Origin: Streptomyces sp. NBC_00582
GTDB taxonomy: Bacteria; Actinomycetota; Actinomycetes; Streptomycetales; Streptomycetaceae
Length of the DNA: 64,000 bases
NCBI RefSeq assembly: GCF_036345155.1
Contig: NZ_CP107772.1
Location: 9,114,001-9,178,000, forward strand
Direction of reading: 5' to 3'
The position numbers and the translations under genes were made by a program. The notes beneath the pieces were generated by a model. That model was not told where the DNA came from, ran no database searches, and was given only the letters and a program-made list of their open reading frames with translations. Below are positions 44,603 through 52,679 of this stretch, piece after piece; within the stretch, counting starts at the first letter, position 1, and every line of letters begins with the position of its first letter.

Positions 44603-45940
44603 GTGGAAGAACGGGGAACGACCACAGGGGTACGCGACCGGTCGGCGGCGGAGACGGCGGCCGGTGGCGGCGGGCGGTCCCGTCGCGTCGAGCGCATCAT
44701 GTCCGCCGTCAACCGCGAACCGCTGACCGCACCGCACCGCACCCGCAACGACGCGGTCCTCGCGCTGGGCGTCGCCGTGCTCGCCTCATCCTTCGCCCTG
44801 ACGGGCGGCGAAGGGATCCGGCCCGACTCGCTCGGCTGGACTCTGGTGCTCGCCGGGCACGTGCCCCTCGTATGGCGGCGCCGCCGTCCGGTGGTGGCCC
44901 TGCTCGGGGTGGTGGCCTGCATGGCTCCGTACTACGCCTTCGACTACAACCCCGCCCTGCCCATGCCCGCGATCGTCCTGGCGCTCTACACCGTCGCGGC
45001 GACCGGCGCCGTACACCGCACGCTGCTCACCGGTGTCGCCGTCCTCGGCTCGACAGTGATCAGCAACGGCATCACCGACCAGGACGAGGCGCTGGACTCC
45101 CTGGAGATCTCCGGCTGGATCATCGCGGTCCTGGTCGTCGGTGTCGCCGTCCGCTACTACCGCTTGTACGTCGCCTCCATCGTCGAGCGGGCCGAGCGGG
45201 CCGAACGCACCCGGGAGGAGGAGGCCAGGCGCCGCGTCGCCGAGGAACGGCTGCGGATGGCCCGTGACCTGCACGACCTGCTCGCCCACAGCATCACGCT
45301 CATCGGCGTGCAGACGTCCGTGGCGGCCCACGTCCTCACCGCCGACCCCGAGCGCCTCGACCGCAAAGCCGTCGCCCAGGCACTGGACGACATCGCGGGG
45401 ACCTGCCGGACCGCCCGGGGGGAACTGCGTACGACGCTGGAGGTGCTGCGGGCGCAGGACACGGCCGAGGGAGCGGGCGTGGATCGGGGAGCGGGGGCCG
45501 GTTCCGTGTCCGGGGCCGAGGACATGCGGGGGCCGCTGCCCGGGATCGACGGACTGGCCGGTCTCGCGGAGACCGGCCGGGGGGCCGGGGCCAAGGTCGA
45601 ACTGTCCGTCCGCGCGGACGGCGTCCCGCCCTCCGTGGGCGCCGCCGCGTACCGGATCGTGCAGGAGGCGCTCACCAACGCCGTCCGTCACGGTGGCCGC
45701 GAGAACCTCACCGTGCGGGTGGGTCTGTGGACCGCGGACGGCGCACTGAGGGTGAGTGTCAGGGACGACGGGACGGGCGGCGGAGTGGGCCCGTCCGACG
45801 GCACGCCGGGGTTCGGGCTCATCGGAATGCGGGAGCGGGCCCGTAGCGTGGGCGGCACACTGGACGCCGGCCCAGGGCCCGCCGAGGGCTTCGAGGTGAC
45901 CGCCACACTGCCGCTGTCCCGGGAGGACGAGCTTCGATGA
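44603..45940 (+). CDS. Sensor histidine kinase (NarL-partner type)
   Basis: A 445-residue kinase with a GTG start preceded by GATGGAG. Four to five membrane helices (about residues 50-185) precede a HisKA_3 dimerisation domain with phospho-acceptor His224 in 'RMARDLHDLLAHSITLIG'. A HATPase domain follows ('QEALTNAVRHGGRENLTV', 'VRDDGTGGGVG', 'GFGLIGMRERARSVGG'). It overlaps the response regulator by 4 bases. The 128-bp gap before it holds five spaced TGATC-type repeats (44472-44530) of unknown meaning. Confidence 0.9.
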   Translation: MEERGTTTGVRDRSAAETAAGGGGRSRRVERIMSAVNREPLTAPHRTRNDAVLALGVAVLASSFALTGGEGIRPDSLGWTLVLAGHVPLVWRRRRPVVALLGVVACMAPYYAFDYNPALPMPAIVLALYTVAATGAVHRTLLTGVAVLGSTVISNGITDQDEALDSLEISGWIIAVLVVGVAVRYYRLYVASIVERAERAERTREEEARRRVAEERLRMARDLHDLLAHSITLIGVQTSVAAHVLTADPERLDRKAVAQALDDIAGTCRTARGELRTTLEVLRAQDTAEGAGVDRGAGAGSVSGAEDMRGPLPGIDGLAGLAETGRGAGAKVELSVRADGVPPSVGAAAYRIVQEALTNAVRHGGRENLTVRVGLWTADGALRVSVRDDGTGGGVGPSDGTPGFGLIGMRERARSVGGTLDAGPGPAEGFEVTATLPLSREDELR

Positions 45941-46608
45941 CCATCCGCGTACTGCTGGCCGACGACCAGAACCTCGTACGGGCCTCCTTCGCGATGCTCG
46001 TCTCGTCGGCCGGCGACATGGAGGTCGTCGCCGAGGCGGGCACCGGGCGGGAGGCCGTGGCGCTGGCCCGGTCCGCGCGGGCCGATCTCATCGTGATGGA
46101 CATCCGCATGCCCGACCTCGACGGGATCGAGGCGACCCGGCTCATCGCCGCCGACGAGGATCTCGCGGGGGTGAAGGTGCTCGTCCTGACGACGTACGAG
46201 ACCGACGAGAACATCGTCGAGGCACTGCGGGCCGGGGCGTCCGGCTTCCTCGTGAAGGACATCAGGCCGGCCGAACTCCTCGACGCCATCAGGACGGTGG
46301 CCGCGGGGGAGTCCCTCCTCTCGCCCGGTCCCACCTCGCGGCTGATCGCCCGCTTTCTGCGCGCGCCGAACACCGCGACGACATCCGCGTTGGGCGGGCC
46401 GAGCGTGCTGTCCGAACGGGAACGGCAGGTGCTCGCGCTGGTCGCGCGCGGTCTCAACAACCCCGAGATCGCCGACGCGTTGGGACTCAGCCCGCTGACC
46501 GCGAAGACCCATGTCAGCCGGATCATGGGCAAGTTGGGGGCGCGGGACCGGGCGCAACTGGTGATCGTGGCGTACGAGTCGGGGCTTGTGATACCTGGGA
46601 CTGTCTGA
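45937..46608 (+). CDS. LuxR/NarL-type response regulator
   Basis: A 223-residue regulator. The receiver domain has the acidic pair at Asp9/Asp10, phospho-acceptor Asp55 in 'LIVMDIRMPD' and Lys in 'FLVKDIRPAE'. The C-terminal LuxR HTH is 'LSERERQVLALVARGLNNPEIADALGLSPLTAKTHVSRIMGKLG'. It is coupled (ATGA) to the kinase and probably controls the MMPL operon through the TTACTCC palindrome. Confidence 0.92.
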   Translation: MTIRVLLADDQNLVRASFAMLVSSAGDMEVVAEAGTGREAVALARSARADLIVMDIRMPDLDGIEATRLIAADEDLAGVKVLVLTTYETDENIVEALRAGASGFLVKDIRPAELLDAIRTVAAGESLLSPGPTSRLIARFLRAPNTATTSALGGPSVLSERERQVLALVARGLNNPEIADALGLSPLTAKTHVSRIMGKLGARDRAQLVIVAYESGLVIPGTV

Positions 46609-46689
46609 GTTCGGGGCGGGTTCAGGTTGCGTTCCGGGGGTCGCTTGTACGGTTTCTCAACTCCCCGTGGTTGCACGGGCATTGCTCTG

Positions 46690-47115
46690 TCCCTCGGTGC
46701 GCAACGGAGCGCTCTACCACCAACGCACCTTCCCCAGCCCGGAACCGTGGGCCCGGCCTGGGGCCCATGGGTGTCCGCGTGCTCGCAGAGCTGGGCGACG
46801 ATCGGGCACGGTTCGCCGACGCCCGGACACTGAAGTCGTAGGCCGGATCCGCGCCCATCACCCGGGCCTCCGGCAAGAAGCGTTTCGTCGGCCGCCGCTA
46901 CGTCAAGAACAACCGCCTCATCAACGCCGGCTTCTCTGGGCCTTCGCCGCCCTCACCGCCTCACCCGGAGCCAACGCTCACTACCGACACCGGCGCGACC
47001 ACGGAGACTGGCACGCCGCCGCACAACGGCACTTGGTGAACCGCTTCCTCGGCCAGCTCCATCACTGCCTCAAGACCCGGCAGTTCTTCCACGAACAACG
47101 TGCCTTCGCGCCAAT
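46690..47115 (+). pseudogene. IS110-family transposase remnant
   Basis: The C-terminal transposase_20 region is recognisable in pieces: 'LAELGDDRARFADARTLKS', an in-frame TAG at 46839-46841, 'AGSAPITRASGKKRFVGRRYVKNNRLINAGF', a frameshift near 46935, then 'WAFAALTASPGANAHYRHRRDHGDWHAAAQRHLVNRFLGQLHHCL'. The N-terminal RuvC-like catalytic domain is absent, so it is a dead fragment. Confidence 0.75.
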
Positions 47116-47176
47116 GGCTCTGTCTCCGGAAGCGTCGAGCGCTCAGACATAGCCAGGGCCACTGACGGCTTGCCGC

Positions 47177-47485
47177 TCACCCGCCTGCCCTATCCGCTCC
47201 GGTTGCCCTGCTCAACTGGGCGGCGAGACGGACGGCGGTCTTCTCCCCGGCTCGCTGCCTGATCAGACCCTCTTTGGCAGCTGCACGAAGCCAGACCTCC
47301 GAGCTGCCCCCATCGGCCTTCAGCACTCGTGCGGTCACCACTACGGCATTCAGCCCGCTGGCACCGCCGCTGGCGACGATGCGGATAGTTTCGTCCTCGC
47401 CAAGGCGAACTGGCACAGTCTCAATAACGTGGCCCGCCCTCCCGAGCACACCGAAGACGCGCTTCACCGCATCGTCGAAAGGCAA
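47177..47485 (-). CDS. Small hypothetical protein
   Basis: A 102-residue reading frame with protein-like composition: amphipathic alpha ('FDDAVKRVFGVLGRAGHVIETVPV'), beta-strand-like centre ('IRIVASGGASGLNAVVVTARVLKADG') and an ending helix. No signal or membrane segment is visible and I recognise no family. The start is a TTG at 47485 without a strong ribosome site, and no upstream in-frame start is better. It lies between an IS110 fragment and an IS5 fragment, so it may itself be truncated. Confidence 0.4.
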   Translation of the reverse strand: MPFDDAVKRVFGVLGRAGHVIETVPVRLGEDETIRIVASGGASGLNAVVVTARVLKADGGSSEVWLRAAAKEGLIRQRAGEKTAVRLAAQLSRATGADRAGG

Positions 47486-47659
47486 GGGAACACCCGGACC
47501 AAGCGACCACTACCCCCACCCACTGCGCCGAGAGCAGCAAGCTCCTCAGCCAAGACCTGGTCCTCGCTCTGATCCACGGACCCCACCCTCACCGACAGAC
47601 CGCTCCTACCGGGCCACCACATGCTGTTCCGCCCGGCAGACCATGGTGACGTATGCCGA

Positions 47660-48084
47660 TCGTTGAAGCACGCCCCGGCTTGCCGTCCCCCCGGCCAGGC
47701 AGACGACTTGACTTGTCAGCCCCTGAGATGTCTTTGAGAGCCCGGACGCGCCAACCGTCGACGGCGCAGTCGTCCAGGTCAAGCGAGTCCGTGCGGCGCA
47801 GTTCGGTCAGCAGGGCGGAGTGCGGGCGTGGCCAGACGCCGGCCTCGGTCCAGTCCCGCAGCCGACGCCAGGCCGACTCCGGAGCAGCCTACGGTCTCGG
47901 CCGGCACGTCGCGCCAGGCAACGCCGGTCCGCAACACGTACATGATTCCGGCGAGGACTGCTCTGTCCGGAACGCGCAGTCGTCCGGGACAGCGATGGCG
48001 TGGTTGGGGAGTGGGTGGCAGCAGCGGCGCCACCCGCTCCCACAGGTCGTCCGGAACAAGATCAGCACGCACCCGGCGACTCAA
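47660..48084 (-). pseudogene. IS5-family transposase fragment (frameshifted)
   Basis: Minus-strand sequence encodes a typical IS5-group N-terminus, 'RADLVPDDLWERVAPLLPP ... AVLAGIMYVLRTGVAWRDVPAETVGCSG', then after a frameshift 'AWRRLRDWTEAGVWPRPHSALLTELRRTDSLDLDDCAVDG'. Homology fades after the first catalytic Asp region, and the rest of the DDE domain is missing. It abuts the kinase fragment at 48084. Confidence 0.7.
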
Positions 48085-48119
48085 CTCATTCTGAAACGAT
48101 CAGTCAGGCCCGGCAACGC

Positions 48120-48302
48120 CGGTGCCGACACCGCTGCTGTTCGCGCGATGGTCGCCTCGCGTTCGAAGCGGGCGCGGGTGTGCGGGTCCGTGCGGTCGGG
48201 CCGGATCACCTTCACGGCGACCGGTTCCCCCGCGACCTCCCCCATCCCGTCCGCAGCGCATCTTCGTCCGTTCGGGCAGCCGTTGGTGATCTTGAGGCTC
48301 AT
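48120..48302 (-). pseudogene. Ser/Thr protein kinase fragment
   Basis: The segment 'DGMGEVAGEPVAVKVIRPD' plus 'ARFEREATIARTA' matches the glycine-loop end, the ATP-binding Lys strand and the alphaC helix of PknB-type kinases. The HRD and DFG parts are absent. The frame breaks off at the boundary with the IS5 fragment, so IS insertion and deletion probably removed the rest. Confidence 0.55.
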
Positions 48303-48395
48303 GGTTGTTCGCGAGAAATAGCAGCAGCAAGGCTGGCGGCCTGCGCTCGTGAGGGCGGGGACGTGGCGCTGACATGTGGGGATCAGTCGGTCTTG

Positions 48396-49484
48396 TCAGC
48401 GAGCCGGTGGGGTGAGGGTGGTGCGGTCGAACGGACCGCCATGCGAGGCGGCGTACGTGACGGCCTCGTTGACGGCGCTGAGGCCGAACGACCGGACCCG
48501 TTCGGTGGCGAGGTCCAGGGTGCCCGAGGCGAGGAGCCGGATGATGCCGACGTTCGCTGTACGCGGGTACATCCACTGGCCGCGCACGGTGATCGAGTTG
48601 CGCATGATCCATGGGTACGGGAGGGCGAGGTCGTCGCCGCCGAGCATGCCGACGCCACCCATGAGAACGACGCGGCCGTATTCGCGCACGGTCATGGCTG
48701 CCGTGCGCGCTGCCGAGCTGGGTGCGCTCGGGGGTAGCAGGTCGATCACCATGTCGATCGGGCCGTCGGCCGCCGCGGACATCGCCGCGCGGTCGCCGGC
48801 CTCGTCCCCGGTGAGCGGAACCGGGCGCACGAGCGGACCGAACCGGTCGGCGAGGAGGTCGAGCGCGGCCTGGTTGCGGCCTGGGGCGACCACGCGGCCC
48901 GCCCCCATGGCAAGCGCCACCGCGACCGCACTGCTGCCGAGATTGCCGGTGGCCCCGCTGACGAGCAGCGTCTCACCGGCTGCGAGCCCGCCGGCCAGCA
49001 GCCCGCCGTAAGGGATGACGTGCACGCCGAGCGCGGCCCAGCGGGCCGGGTCGTCCCCCGCCGCTGCGGGGAGCGGGAAGACGTTCTCCGTCGGGACCCG
49101 CATGAGCTCGGCGAACGACCCGTCGTGCAGGTACCGGGCGAGGCGCGCGCCGCCCTCGCCGCGGGAACTCCAGCCCTGGAGCGTGATGTCGGGCGTCAGG
49201 GCGTCATCCCGCGAGCGCACCGTCGGGTCGCACCACACCAGGTCGCCGGGGCGCAGCCGGGTGGCGTCGGGGCCCACGTGGACGACCCGTCCCACGCCGC
49301 CGATCCCAGGCACGACGGGAGGGACCAGGGGGTAGTTCCGCTCGCCGCTGAAGACCTCAGCCGCGTAGGGCGCCACCATGGCGGCGAGGACCTCGACCAC
49401 CACCTCGCCGCCGCCGGCCTCGGGGTCGGGAACCTCCCGCACCGTGAGCGGGGCACCGAACTGCGTCAGAACCGCTGCTCGCAC
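48396..49484 (-). CDS. MDR-family zinc-type alcohol dehydrogenase/quinone oxidoreductase
   Basis: A 362-residue medium-chain dehydrogenase. The N-terminal GroES-like domain ('LTVREVPDPEAGGGEVVVEVLA', 'VVPGIGGVGRVVHVGPDATRLRPGDLVW') is followed by the NAD(P) Rossmann fold 'LLVSGATGNLGSSAVAVALAMGAGRVVAPGR'. The structural-zinc Cys cluster is absent, pointing to the quinone-oxidoreductase-like side of the family. The GTG at 49484 has a good GGAGGT site. It is divergent from a LysR gene, its likely regulator. Confidence 0.87.
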   Translation of the reverse strand: MRAAVLTQFGAPLTVREVPDPEAGGGEVVVEVLAAMVAPYAAEVFSGERNYPLVPPVVPGIGGVGRVVHVGPDATRLRPGDLVWCDPTVRSRDDALTPDITLQGWSSRGEGGARLARYLHDGSFAELMRVPTENVFPLPAAAGDDPARWAALGVHVIPYGGLLAGGLAAGETLLVSGATGNLGSSAVAVALAMGAGRVVAPGRNQAALDLLADRFGPLVRPVPLTGDEAGDRAAMSAAADGPIDMVIDLLPPSAPSSAARTAAMTVREYGRVVLMGGVGMLGGDDLALPYPWIMRNSITVRGQWMYPRTANVGIIRLLASGTLDLATERVRSFGLSAVNEAVTYAASHGGPFDRTTLTPPAR

Positions 49485-49572
49485 TGATGACCTCCGTGTT
49501 CGTCCGTGTTCGTCGGGATCGACACCAGGAACCCGGCGGGCATGCGGGAAGCGACGATCAGGCATCTGTGGT

Positions 49573-49587
49573 ATGCGTATCTCGCAT
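49573..49587. promoter_or_regulatory. Inverted repeat at the LysR start
   Basis: ATGCG-TATCT-CGCAT overlaps the proposed ATG of the LysR gene, in the 101-bp gap shared with the divergent dehydrogenase. It is a candidate autoregulatory LysR site; short and untested. Confidence 0.3.
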
Positions 49588-50479
49588 GGACATCTCCAGC
49601 ACAGGCCTACGAGTCCTGCGGCAGATCGCCGAGTCCGGCAGCTTCACCGCAGCAGCCATCCGGCTCGGCTACACACAGTCGGCGGTCTCACGCCAGGCCG
49701 CCGTCCTCGAACGAAGCGCGGGCACCGCCCTGTTCGAACGCCGCCCTGACGGAGTGCGGCTCACCCCCGCGGGTCTGACTCTGCTGCGCCACGCTCGCAC
49801 GATCCTGGACTGTCTGACGGCGGCCGAGCGCGACCTCACCGGCACCGTCCCGCGTACCGAACTGGTGCGGCTAGGACTGTTCCTGAGCGCGGGCGCGGCC
49901 ATCCTGCCTCTCTCACTCACCCGCCTCGCGGCGACCGACCCGCAGATCACGGTCACGACTACCGAGGGCACCACGCCCTCCCTGGTCCGGGCACTGCGCG
50001 CGGGCTCGATCGACCTTGCCGTGCTGACGTCCCGCCCGCCCCACCGTCCTTTGGACGGCGAGTCGCCGCACCTGCACGTCGAGACCGTCATGGACACCGA
50101 ACTCGTCGTGGCGGTGCCTTCGACCGGAGAGTTCGCCGGCCGCACCGAGGTGCACGTCGACGAATTGATCGACGCCCCGTGGATTGCCGCCCGGGCGTCG
50201 AACGCCGAGCCACTGCTCGGCGTCTGGCCTGGCCTGCCCGGACGGCCGGACATCGTCCACTGCGCGCGCGACTGGCTGACGAAACTTCAGCTGGTCGCCG
50301 GTGGCTTCGGGGTGACAACGGTGCCCTCGCGGCTCTCGCCGGTGCTGCCGCCCGGGGTGAGCCTGCTGCACGTCGAAGGCGCACCTCCCGAGATCCGCCG
50401 GGTTCTCGTGGCGCGGCTCCCCGGCCGCCCCACCCCGGCGATCACGGCCGTCACTCGAGCAATTGCCTCGACCACCTGA
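49586..50479 (+). CDS. LysR-family regulator
   Basis: A 297-residue LysR regulator. The HTH is at residues 4-62 ('STGLRVLRQIAESGSFTAAAIRLGYTQSAVSRQAAVLERSAGTALFERR'), with an effector-binding domain following ('VRLGLFLSAGAAILPLSLTRLAATDPQITVTTTEG', 'ELVVAVPSTGEFAG'). The start at 49586 fits the family but lacks a clear ribosome site; the frame extends upstream to 49487. It is divergent from the MDR dehydrogenase gene. Confidence 0.85.
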   Translation: MDISSTGLRVLRQIAESGSFTAAAIRLGYTQSAVSRQAAVLERSAGTALFERRPDGVRLTPAGLTLLRHARTILDCLTAAERDLTGTVPRTELVRLGLFLSAGAAILPLSLTRLAATDPQITVTTTEGTTPSLVRALRAGSIDLAVLTSRPPHRPLDGESPHLHVETVMDTELVVAVPSTGEFAGRTEVHVDELIDAPWIAARASNAEPLLGVWPGLPGRPDIVHCARDWLTKLQLVAGGFGVTTVPSRLSPVLPPGVSLLHVEGAPPEIRRVLVARLPGRPTPAITAVTRAIASTT

Positions 50480-50562
50480 TACGGGCCGCCGGCCGTCAGA
50501 TTCGGTGCCGTAGCCCGCCGAGGACGCGCACCATCACGTGTACCTCGGCATTGGAGGATGTC

Positions 50563-51360
50563 TCACGTGGCGAGTTTCGCGAGCTTCTTGTAGTAGGTGA
50601 GGGCGGCTGCGAGGCCGAGGAGGGCGAGGAAGTGAGATCCCTTTCGCTCGTACCGGACGGTGAGCCGGCGAAAGCCGAACAGCCAGGCGATCGACCGCTC
50701 GATCTTCCAGCGGTGCCGGCCGAGCCGCTCGCTCGATTCGATCCCGGGACGCGCGATGCGCGGGACGAGCCCTCGCTCGCGCAGCCAGGTGAGGTGTTCG
50801 GCGGAGAAATACGCCTTGTCCGCGCGGAGTTTGACGGGCCGAAGCCGTCGCGGCCCGCGGCGGGAGCGGACGGCGGGTGTACCGCGGATCAGCGGCTTCA
50901 GAACCATGCTGTCGTGGGTGTTCGCACCGGACACCGCGACGGCCAGCGGGATGCCCTGGGCCTCGGACAGCACATGCAGCTTGCTGCCCTTCTTGCCGCG
51001 ATCGACCGGGTTCGGCCCGGTCAGCGTGCCCCCCCTTTTGGCCCGGATCGAGGCGGCATCGACGATCGCCGAGGCCCAGTCCAGCGCGCCTCGCGCACCG
51101 AGTTCGTCCAGGAGCGCCCGGTGAAGCCGACGCCACAGTCCCGCCCGGGTCCACGCGGTGAACCGGCGGATGCGCGGTCGCGGGCGAGACGCCGAACGTC
51201 TCCGGCAGATGCCGCCAGGCGCACCCGCTGGTCAGCACATACACGACCGCCGTAAACACGGCCCGCTCGTCACACGGAGCGGTCCCGCCGCCCTGCGGAC
51301 GGGAGTTGAACGACGGCAGCAATTGATGCGACCAGCTACGGTGTCCTATGTGGTGATCGC
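50563..51360 (-). mobile_element. IS5-family element, transposase split by a frameshift
   Basis: The N-terminal part 'CDERAVFTAVVYVLTSGCAWRHLPETFGVSPATAH' ends in one frame. From about 51170 the -1-related frame continues 'RRFTAWTRAGLWRRLHRALLDELGARGALDWASAIVDAASIRAKRGGTLTGPNPVDRGKKGSKLHVLSEAQG' through 'RADKAYFSAEHLTWLRERG' and 'HRWKIERSIAWLFGFRRLTVRYER' to the stop at 50563. All DDE blocks are present. One extra base (A on the plus strand near 51170) splits it: either a recent inactivating change or a programmed shift. I could not define the inverted repeats. Confidence 0.75.
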
Positions 51361-51399
51361 TCGCTGGGTTGTTCATGGGGCGGGATACGTGGAGTTGAA

Positions 51400-51715
51400 T
51401 TGTTCCGGACGGGCTGCGGGAGATTGCCGAGTCGCTGATCCCACCGTCGAAGGTGCGGCTGCAGCGCGGCGGAACGCAGGACAGGCCTGATGAGACGCTG
51501 TTCGCGGCGATCATTTAAGTGCTGGTCAGCGGTTGTGCCTGGCGGGGTCTGCCGCCGTGTTTCGGGATATCGAAGTCGACCGCGCACCGCCGGTTCCTGA
51601 TCTGGTCGCGGGCCGGGGTGTGGGGCCGGCCGCACGAGGCGGTGCTGCACCGACTCGATGACGCCGGCCTCATCGACGTCTCGCGTGGTCCTCGACTCCG
51701 CTCACGTGGGGGCTG
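51400..51715 (+). pseudogene. IS5-type transposase N-terminal fragment with internal stop
   Basis: 'VPDGLREIAESLIPPSKVRLQRGGTQDRPDETLFAAII' runs into TAA (51516-51518, where Tyr is usual), then 'VLVSGCAWRGLPPCFGISKSTAHRRFLIWSRAGVWGRPHEAVLHRLDDAGLIDVSR'. A single-base loss near 51685 precedes 'VLDSAHVG'. The catalytic half is missing. Confidence 0.75.
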
Positions 51716-52075
51716 GAAATGGGGGCGAATTCAAGGTCTGGGACCCCCTTTTTCGTGTCGATGTGGATGCCGTCGATCAACGCCCGGGACCAGTCGATCT
51801 CATTTGCCGCGTTCAGCTGGGCAAGCAGGATCCGATGCAGTTCGTCGAACACCCCGGCGTTGATCCACCGCTTGATCCGCCGCCAGCACGTCATGCCTGA
51901 CCTGAAGCCGAGTTCCTGCGGAAGGTCTTCCCAGCCGATCCCGGTATGCAGCACGTACAAGATGCCCTGCAGGCACTGCCGATCCGGCACCGGCCGCGGA
52001 CCGGGCGCCTCCATCGGGCCACGGCGGAAGCAACGGCTCGAGAAGCTCCCACAACTGATCATTTAGCAGAGCGCG
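51715..52075 (-). pseudogene. Second truncated IS5-type transposase (opposite strand)
   Basis: Minus-strand 'LNDQLWELLEPLLPPWPDGG', then in another frame 'GPRPVPDRQCLQGILYVLHTGIGWEDLPQELGFRSGMTCWRRIKRWINAGVFDELHRILLAQLNAANEIDWSRALIDGIHIDTKKG'. The fragment stops before the second catalytic Asp. It is joined tail-to-tail with the fragment ending at 51715. Confidence 0.75.
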
Positions 52076-52679
52076 TGAGCAGCTCTTCAACGTTCGTCTC
52101 AGGTTCGCTCGGTAGGAAGTAGGCATGCGGATAAGCGATGCAACCCGTATGTAGAAGGCTGGTGATGGCAGTCGACGCAGCATCATCGGGGAAAGCACGG
52201 ACCGGCCCATCTCTGTACTTCGGGCCCAGTTGCGACGGGCCTTGATTCTCGTGCGGGTGTCGAACGGCGCTCCGGAGAGTACTCCCGTCGGAGTAACGTC
52301 GTACCGCCTGTCTCCCGAGGGATGACGACCGCAGTATGACGAAACAGAACGGAATCGGGCCTAGCGTTGGGGCTATGCCGGAACTTGATAGTCCACTGCG
52401 GAGGTTCGGGGTGGCCACCAGGGCGCTGGCGACACCGTTCCCTGTCGCCGCATGCGGGGTCACACGCCGACAACAGTGCGGGGCCCGCCGCGGCCGGCCC
52501 GCACAGCGCGCACGCGGGCGGTCGTCAGCTCCACCACAGCCGCTGCGCACCGGCGAGCGGTTCCTCGACCTGCGCGCTGCCGTGGTGCGCGAGCAGGACG
52601 CGAAGACCCCCCGAAGCATCTCGCAGACGGATGCCGTACGGATACCTCACCACACAAACGCCTTAAGAGAGGGACTGAC
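52076..52679. other. Leader region with regulatory palindrome, no certain gene
   Basis: About 600 bp between the IS debris and the amidohydrolase. It holds the second TACTCC-N4-GGAGTA palindrome (52280-52295). A short frame from an ATG at 52376 ('MPELDSPLRRFGVATRALATPF') looks like the beginning of a protein but degrades into Arg/Gln-rich sequence, possibly the remnant of a gene once controlled by the palindrome. Confidence 0.45.
52280..52295. promoter_or_regulatory. Palindromic operator TACTCC-N4-GGAGTA, site 2
   Basis: TACTCC-CGTC-GGAGTA has the same arms and spacing as the site before the MMPL gene at 42189-42206. It lies 80 bp before a gene-like start at 52376 and 385 bp before the amidohydrolase. 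Confidence 0.5.
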
